From Furfurilactobacillus rossiae DSM 15814 (GTDB lineage Bacteria > Bacillota > Bacilli > Lactobacillales > Lactobacillaceae), in contig NZ_AUAW01000008.1 in assembly GCF_000428925.1 (NCBI RefSeq), positions 1-57,215 of the forward strand: a stretch of 57,215 bases of DNA, in the 5' to 3' direction. Numbering within the stretch: the stretch's first letter is position 1; the number at the start of each line of letters is the position of its first letter. The notes beneath the pieces are model-generated. The model searched no databases and was not told the origin of the DNA. It was given only the letters and a program-made list of their open reading frames with translations. The translations under genes and the position numbers were made by a program. Below are positions 54,461-57,215 of this stretch, one piece after another.

Positions 54461-54479
54461 ATGTCTCAAAATTACTTTT

Positions 54480-54842
54480 TTATCGCTTAGGAATCTTTTC
54501 TAGCAAACTGTAGAATTGCGATTTGTCAGAGTAATCTGCCATGTAGACGCCGTTTAGCCCTGCCCTTTGACCAATCGTTTCCAGTTCAATCACCAGATTT
54601 TCTTGGTCGGATGGGAAATGAATCTTAGCCTTCAGCGCCTGACTTCTAATATAGTTAACGAGTCTGTTAACCAGCGCTTCGGGATTTTTGACGTCATCCA
54701 TTTTTTTGTATGACTGTAATAACACATCTGTGATATCACGTAATTCCGAAGACTGATCTTTTCGAACAATCAACTGATTGTATAAATCATCTATGTATTG
54801 CTTTGCGTTTGCTCTAACTGTTAAATCCTTGTCTGTACTCAT
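54480..54842 (-). CDS. Bacteriocin immunity protein (enterocin A immunity type)
   Basis: A 120-residue soluble, helix-bundle protein. Segments such as YIDDLYNQLI, LRDITDVLLQSYKKMDDVKNPEALVNRLVNYIRSQAL and IELETIGQRAG agree with the four-helix immunity proteins of class II bacteriocins. It protects the cell from a pediocin-like bacteriocin by acting on the mannose-PTS receptor. Start at 54842 follows AAAGGAG. No bacteriocin gene or exporter is adjacent, so it is an orphan immunity gene. Confidence 0.75.
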   Translation of the reverse strand: MSTDKDLTVRANAKQYIDDLYNQLIVRKDQSSELRDITDVLLQSYKKMDDVKNPEALVNRLVNYIRSQALKAKIHFPSDQENLVIELETIGQRAGLNGVYMADYSDKSQFYSLLEKIPKR

Positions 54843-54903
54843 ATAATCGCTCCTTTTTAGGTATTAGCAGAAAAATATTGTTGTATAACTCTACTTTTCC
54901 TAT

Positions 54904-54917
54904 TGTAAACGTTTTCT
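54904..54917. promoter_or_regulatory. cre-like site
   Basis: TGTAAACGTTTTCT is close to the CcpA consensus. It lies between the divergent immunity and EamA genes. Confidence 0.4.
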
Positions 54918-55012
54918 AGTGAGAGAGAAAGACGCAATGTTCCCAAACGGTGTTTACAATTGTAGCAACAGCATGATAGCGTTGAATAATATCAGTGTAA
55001 AAGGCGGGCATC

Positions 55013-55888
55013 ATGAAAAAGACATCATCATTAAGTGGTCATATTGGGGCACTCATTACCATTTTTCTGTGGGGTACAACGTTTATTTCAACAAAAGTAC
55101 TGTTACGCAGTTTTCAGCCGGTAGAAATTTTACTCATTCGTTTTATCATTGGCGCAATCGCATTATTCCTCATTTATCCGAAAATTTTTAAGTTTACGTC
55201 GTGGAAACGTGAAGGGACGTTTGCCCTTGCCGGTTTGCTAGGAATTTCACTCTATTACTTGTGCGAAAATCTAGCGTTGACCTACACCCTTGCGGCTAAC
55301 ATTGGGGTCATTGTCTCGGTTTCCCCGCTCTTCATCGCCATCTTGTCCGCTGTGCTTGATCACAAACGGTTATCTGGCAGCTTCATGGCCGGTTTCGTAT
55401 TAGCTATCGCAGGTATCGCACTCATTTCGTTCAACGGAACCGGCGGCAGTGGTCATGGCAGCATCGTTGGCGATGTATTGGCATTGTTAGCGGCTGTCAT
55501 TTGGGCGTTGTATTCATACATCGTGACACGTATGAATACTTTTTACTACAATTCGTTTCAAATGACGCGACGCACATTTATGTACGGTATCATTTTCATT
55601 CTGCCGATTTTCTGGCTGACCCATGGCAGCATCAATCTTCCCACCCTAGCAGAGCCATTAAATCTGGCCAACATTCTGTTCTTAGGGTTGGGCGCCTCCG
55701 CGCTATGTTTTCTGCTATGGACCTTTGTCGTGCAAAAACTCGGTCCAGTACAGGCCAGCATCTACCTGTACCTTGTCCCCGTCGTTAACGTAATCGCCGC
55801 GTGGCTCATACTGAAGGAACCAATTACACCGGCGATGATTGTCGGCATCGTGCTGACTATTGGCGGCTTGGTGTTATCGGCGAGATAA
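55013..55888 (+). CDS. EamA-family (DMT) transporter
   Basis: A 291-residue membrane protein with ten hydrophobic segments in two EamA repeats (about 10-140 and 155-288; e.g. GALITIFLWGTTFISTKVLL and LALLAAVIWALYSYIVTRM). The family exports amino acids or metabolites. The start at 55013 follows GGCGGG. A plus-strand overlapping reading from 54919 is a shadow. It stands as a single gene, divergent from the immunity gene. Confidence 0.9.
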   Translation: MKKTSSLSGHIGALITIFLWGTTFISTKVLLRSFQPVEILLIRFIIGAIALFLIYPKIFKFTSWKREGTFALAGLLGISLYYLCENLALTYTLAANIGVIVSVSPLFIAILSAVLDHKRLSGSFMAGFVLAIAGIALISFNGTGGSGHGSIVGDVLALLAAVIWALYSYIVTRMNTFYYNSFQMTRRTFMYGIIFILPIFWLTHGSINLPTLAEPLNLANILFLGLGASALCFLLWTFVVQKLGPVQASIYLYLVPVVNVIAAWLILKEPITPAMIVGIVLTIGGLVLSAR

Positions 55889-55963
55889 AACATTACTAGT
55901 AGCAACTGAGAATACAATACATTGCAATCCCTTATGAAGGCCATAAAGTTCACTTTTCTATTC

Positions 55964-56383
55964 TTAAGAATTCAAATTATTTTCTTTAACGATTCTCCTC
56001 ATAATTTTTAATAAATCACGTTTGTCTTTATATTCAAAATTTAAATCTAGGTCTCCCCGATCTAAAATTCCCGAAGTCAGACCAAAACGATTTAACAAGA
56101 TTGTACTTTTATACAACCCTTTTGCCAGCTCGTGTAGGCCAGCAATATTTGCGTCTATATATGAGTCTTCTAAAATAACCAAATCTGCACGCGATAGAAG
56201 GTTAGTATTAAAACCGTCTTTTTTCCCTTCAGTACTCAAATAATGCACGTCATCGAACGCCGAAAAGCCGATCACCAAATTAATGACGTTTGCGTGATTA
56301 ATAAAAAAATTCAAGATAAATTTATTAAATTCCAAAGAAGCAGAACTACCATCAGTCGACAAATAGGTGTAAACCTTTTTCAT
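55964..56383 (-). CDS. Hypothetical protein (139 aa)
   Basis: A 139-residue soluble protein I do not recognise. It begins MKKVYTYLSTDGSSASLEFNK; DLVILEDSYIDANIAGLHELAKGLY followed by STILLNRFGL suggests an alpha/beta, perhaps Rossmann-like, fold. Its DNA is AT-rich. It starts at 56383 with a GGGAGA-like site upstream. It lies between the EamA gene and the CRISPR region; any role in defence is speculation. Confidence 0.6.
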   Translation of the reverse strand: MKKVYTYLSTDGSSASLEFNKFILNFFINHANVINLVIGFSAFDDVHYLSTEGKKDGFNTNLLSRADLVILEDSYIDANIAGLHELAKGLYKSTILLNRFGLTSGILDRGDLDLNFEYKDKRDLLKIMRRIVKENNLNS

Positions 56384-56769
56384 AATATCTCCCCTGTAAC
56401 AATGATATACTATCTATTCGTCTCCGATTGTAACTTTATTTATTGGAGAGTGCCACAATTGTGAACTATTAGACAAAAATGAAAGGTTGGCTTCCAGAAA
56501 TAAGAATTATAACATTTGTCTAAAACCCTCCCCCAGGGCATCATGCAAGTAATCCAAAAGCCTCCCTAAAAATGCAATAGTGATTACCAAATTTTAAGCA
56601 CGTTAACTCAAAAATCCGCTAGTCAGAATCCATATCCTATCACTAATTGATATCGAACATTTCAAAAAGACCGAAGTAAACAAATTATTTCCGCAGACCC
56701 TCTTAGTACTAGCTGTCTAAAAAATTCACCAGACAGCTTTACTAGTAAAATTTATTCCAAATAAAAAAG

Positions 56770-56793
56770 CGTTCGAAATATCTTTTTCGAACG
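56770..56793 (-). terminator. Terminator downstream of the lone CRISPR repeat
   Basis: CGTTCGAAA (56770-56778) pairs with TTTCGAACG (56785-56793); on the minus strand a six-T run follows (bases 56763-56768). It lies 26 bases past the lone repeat in the direction of crRNA transcription. Confidence 0.85.
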
Positions 56794-56819
56794 TCTCTTA
56801 ATCTAGCAAAACTTTAGTT

Positions 56820-56855
56820 CAAATTAACCCTATTGATCTGACATACATCTAAAAC
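56820..56855 (-). repeat. Solitary CRISPR repeat outside the array
   Basis: 32 of 36 bases match the array repeat; only the four bases farthest from the GTTTTAGA end differ. It stands 199 bp from the array's last repeat, and no second repeat lies at 66-bp spacing. It has the same orientation as the array. It may be the old end of a longer array or a separate one-repeat RNA with its own terminator. Confidence 0.85.
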
Positions 56856-57054
56856 CTGTAACACGATATACCATCTACCGTCCAAATTGCTAGATATAAT
56901 GTAAGGGTATCATAAACATGAAACCTCTACATTCATTTTATCCCTTTATCTAACCAACAATTTGATCAAATATAGTAATTACACTAATGATTTTGTTCCA
57001 TTACTCCGTTAGGTTTTCCATAAGCGTAAAAATTTTGTAGCCATTGATAGCTTC

Positions 57055-57215
57055 ATTTTTCCACCCGCCGATCTGACATACATCTAAAACATCGTGGCTG
57101 TGCGGCCAAGGTTCTGCATGGTTCTTAACCCTATTGATCTGACATACATCTAAAACATGATTGCGGATATGTTTATTGATTCTCACGTTCTTATCCCTAT
57201 TGATCTGACATACAT
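57055..57215 (-). CRISPR. CRISPR array, type II-A-like repeat, trailer end (truncated by window)
   Basis: Three 36-base repeats: 57055-57090 (degenerate in its first 15 bases on the plus strand; 21 bases kept), 57121-57156 (complete) and 57187 onward (cut by the window end). Two 30-base spacers lie at 57091-57120 and 57157-57186. Read as crRNA (minus strand) the repeat begins GTTTTAGATGTATGTCAGAT, typical of type II-A lactobacillus arrays. The degenerate repeat marks the trailer end, so leader and cas genes should lie beyond the right edge. Confidence 0.93.

Noticed and set aside
54919-55191. Short plus-strand frame containing FPNGVYNC, resembling the pediocin YGNGVxC motif beside an immunity gene
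   Set aside because: The match is partial, no leader with a double glycine is seen in the right place, and the frame runs into the EamA gene; treated as chance.
56820-56855. tracrRNA anti-repeat
   Set aside because: The match to the repeat is without the usual bulge, and no tracrRNA-like nexus hairpin follows on the plus strand; a lone repeat is the simpler reading.

Overview
The window looks like chromosome from a lactobacillus (Lactobacillaceae, low to mid GC Firmicute). The grounds are strong AGGAGG-type ribosome binding sites, cre-like sites, a WxL surface protein, a KxYKxGKxW/LPXTG giant surface protein, pyruvate oxidase, ClpL, an FMN riboswitch on ribD-ribE-ribBA-ribH, and a CRISPR repeat of type II-A character (GTTTTAGA on the minus strand) at the right edge. 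The genus cannot be fixed from sequence reading alone. Three parS-like sites (976-991, 36865-36880, 44562-44577) hint at an origin-proximal location.

Layout. 1-1.0 kb: WxL protein with a dispersed repeat at the left edge. 1.0-5.5 kb: alpha-glucosidase and SLC45-type sugar transporter, divergent from a LacI regulator with twin operators. 5.5-8.8 kb: aldo/keto reductase, HxlR regulator, and an amino-acid ABC binding protein plus permease without an ATPase. 8.8-9.4 kb: two large structured RNA-like elements; the first has a second copy at 30.6 kb with compensatory changes in its stems. 9.4-16.6 kb: ApbE flavin transferase, a small membrane protein, a fumarate-reductase-like flavoprotein, a VOC protein, an ABC-F ATPase, and an exported tandem FMN-binding protein with two SGAT motifs. 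16.9-25.5 kb: a 2857-codon LPXTG adhesin whose best start is one base out of frame across a run of six A. 26.3-33.6 kb: LiaF-like/LytTR pair, an SDR / 2-hydroxyacid dehydrogenase / LacI operon, a divergent MDR oxidoreductase/MarR pair and an orphan HTH protein.

33.9-38 kb: small HTH gene and clpL downstream of three 17-bp-phased palindromes, a GlsB-like membrane protein, and a glutathione peroxidase with a probable 1-nt deletion near its end. 37.5-41.6 kb: riboflavin operon behind an FMN riboswitch, with a tandem repeat block between attenuator and ribD. 41.6-47.8 kb: GyrI-like protein, pyruvate oxidase with an acidic tail, an ABC exporter pair, and an OhrR-like regulator. 47.9-51.4 kb: OppA lipoprotein behind a Cys-rich 25-codon leader ORF and terminator (candidate attenuator), HTH-membrane protein, a lone transcription unit for a 30-residue hydrophobic peptide, and a GC-rich small gene. 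51.7-57.2 kb: Fem transferase, iron-type alcohol dehydrogenase, orphan bacteriocin immunity protein, EamA transporter, an unknown protein, then the trailer end of a CRISPR array.

The flavin theme recurs: riboflavin synthesis, ApbE, an FMN-binding exported protein and a fumarate-reductase-like enzyme could together support extracytoplasmic electron transfer, but this is inference. All family assignments come from motif recognition by eye; no database search was run.
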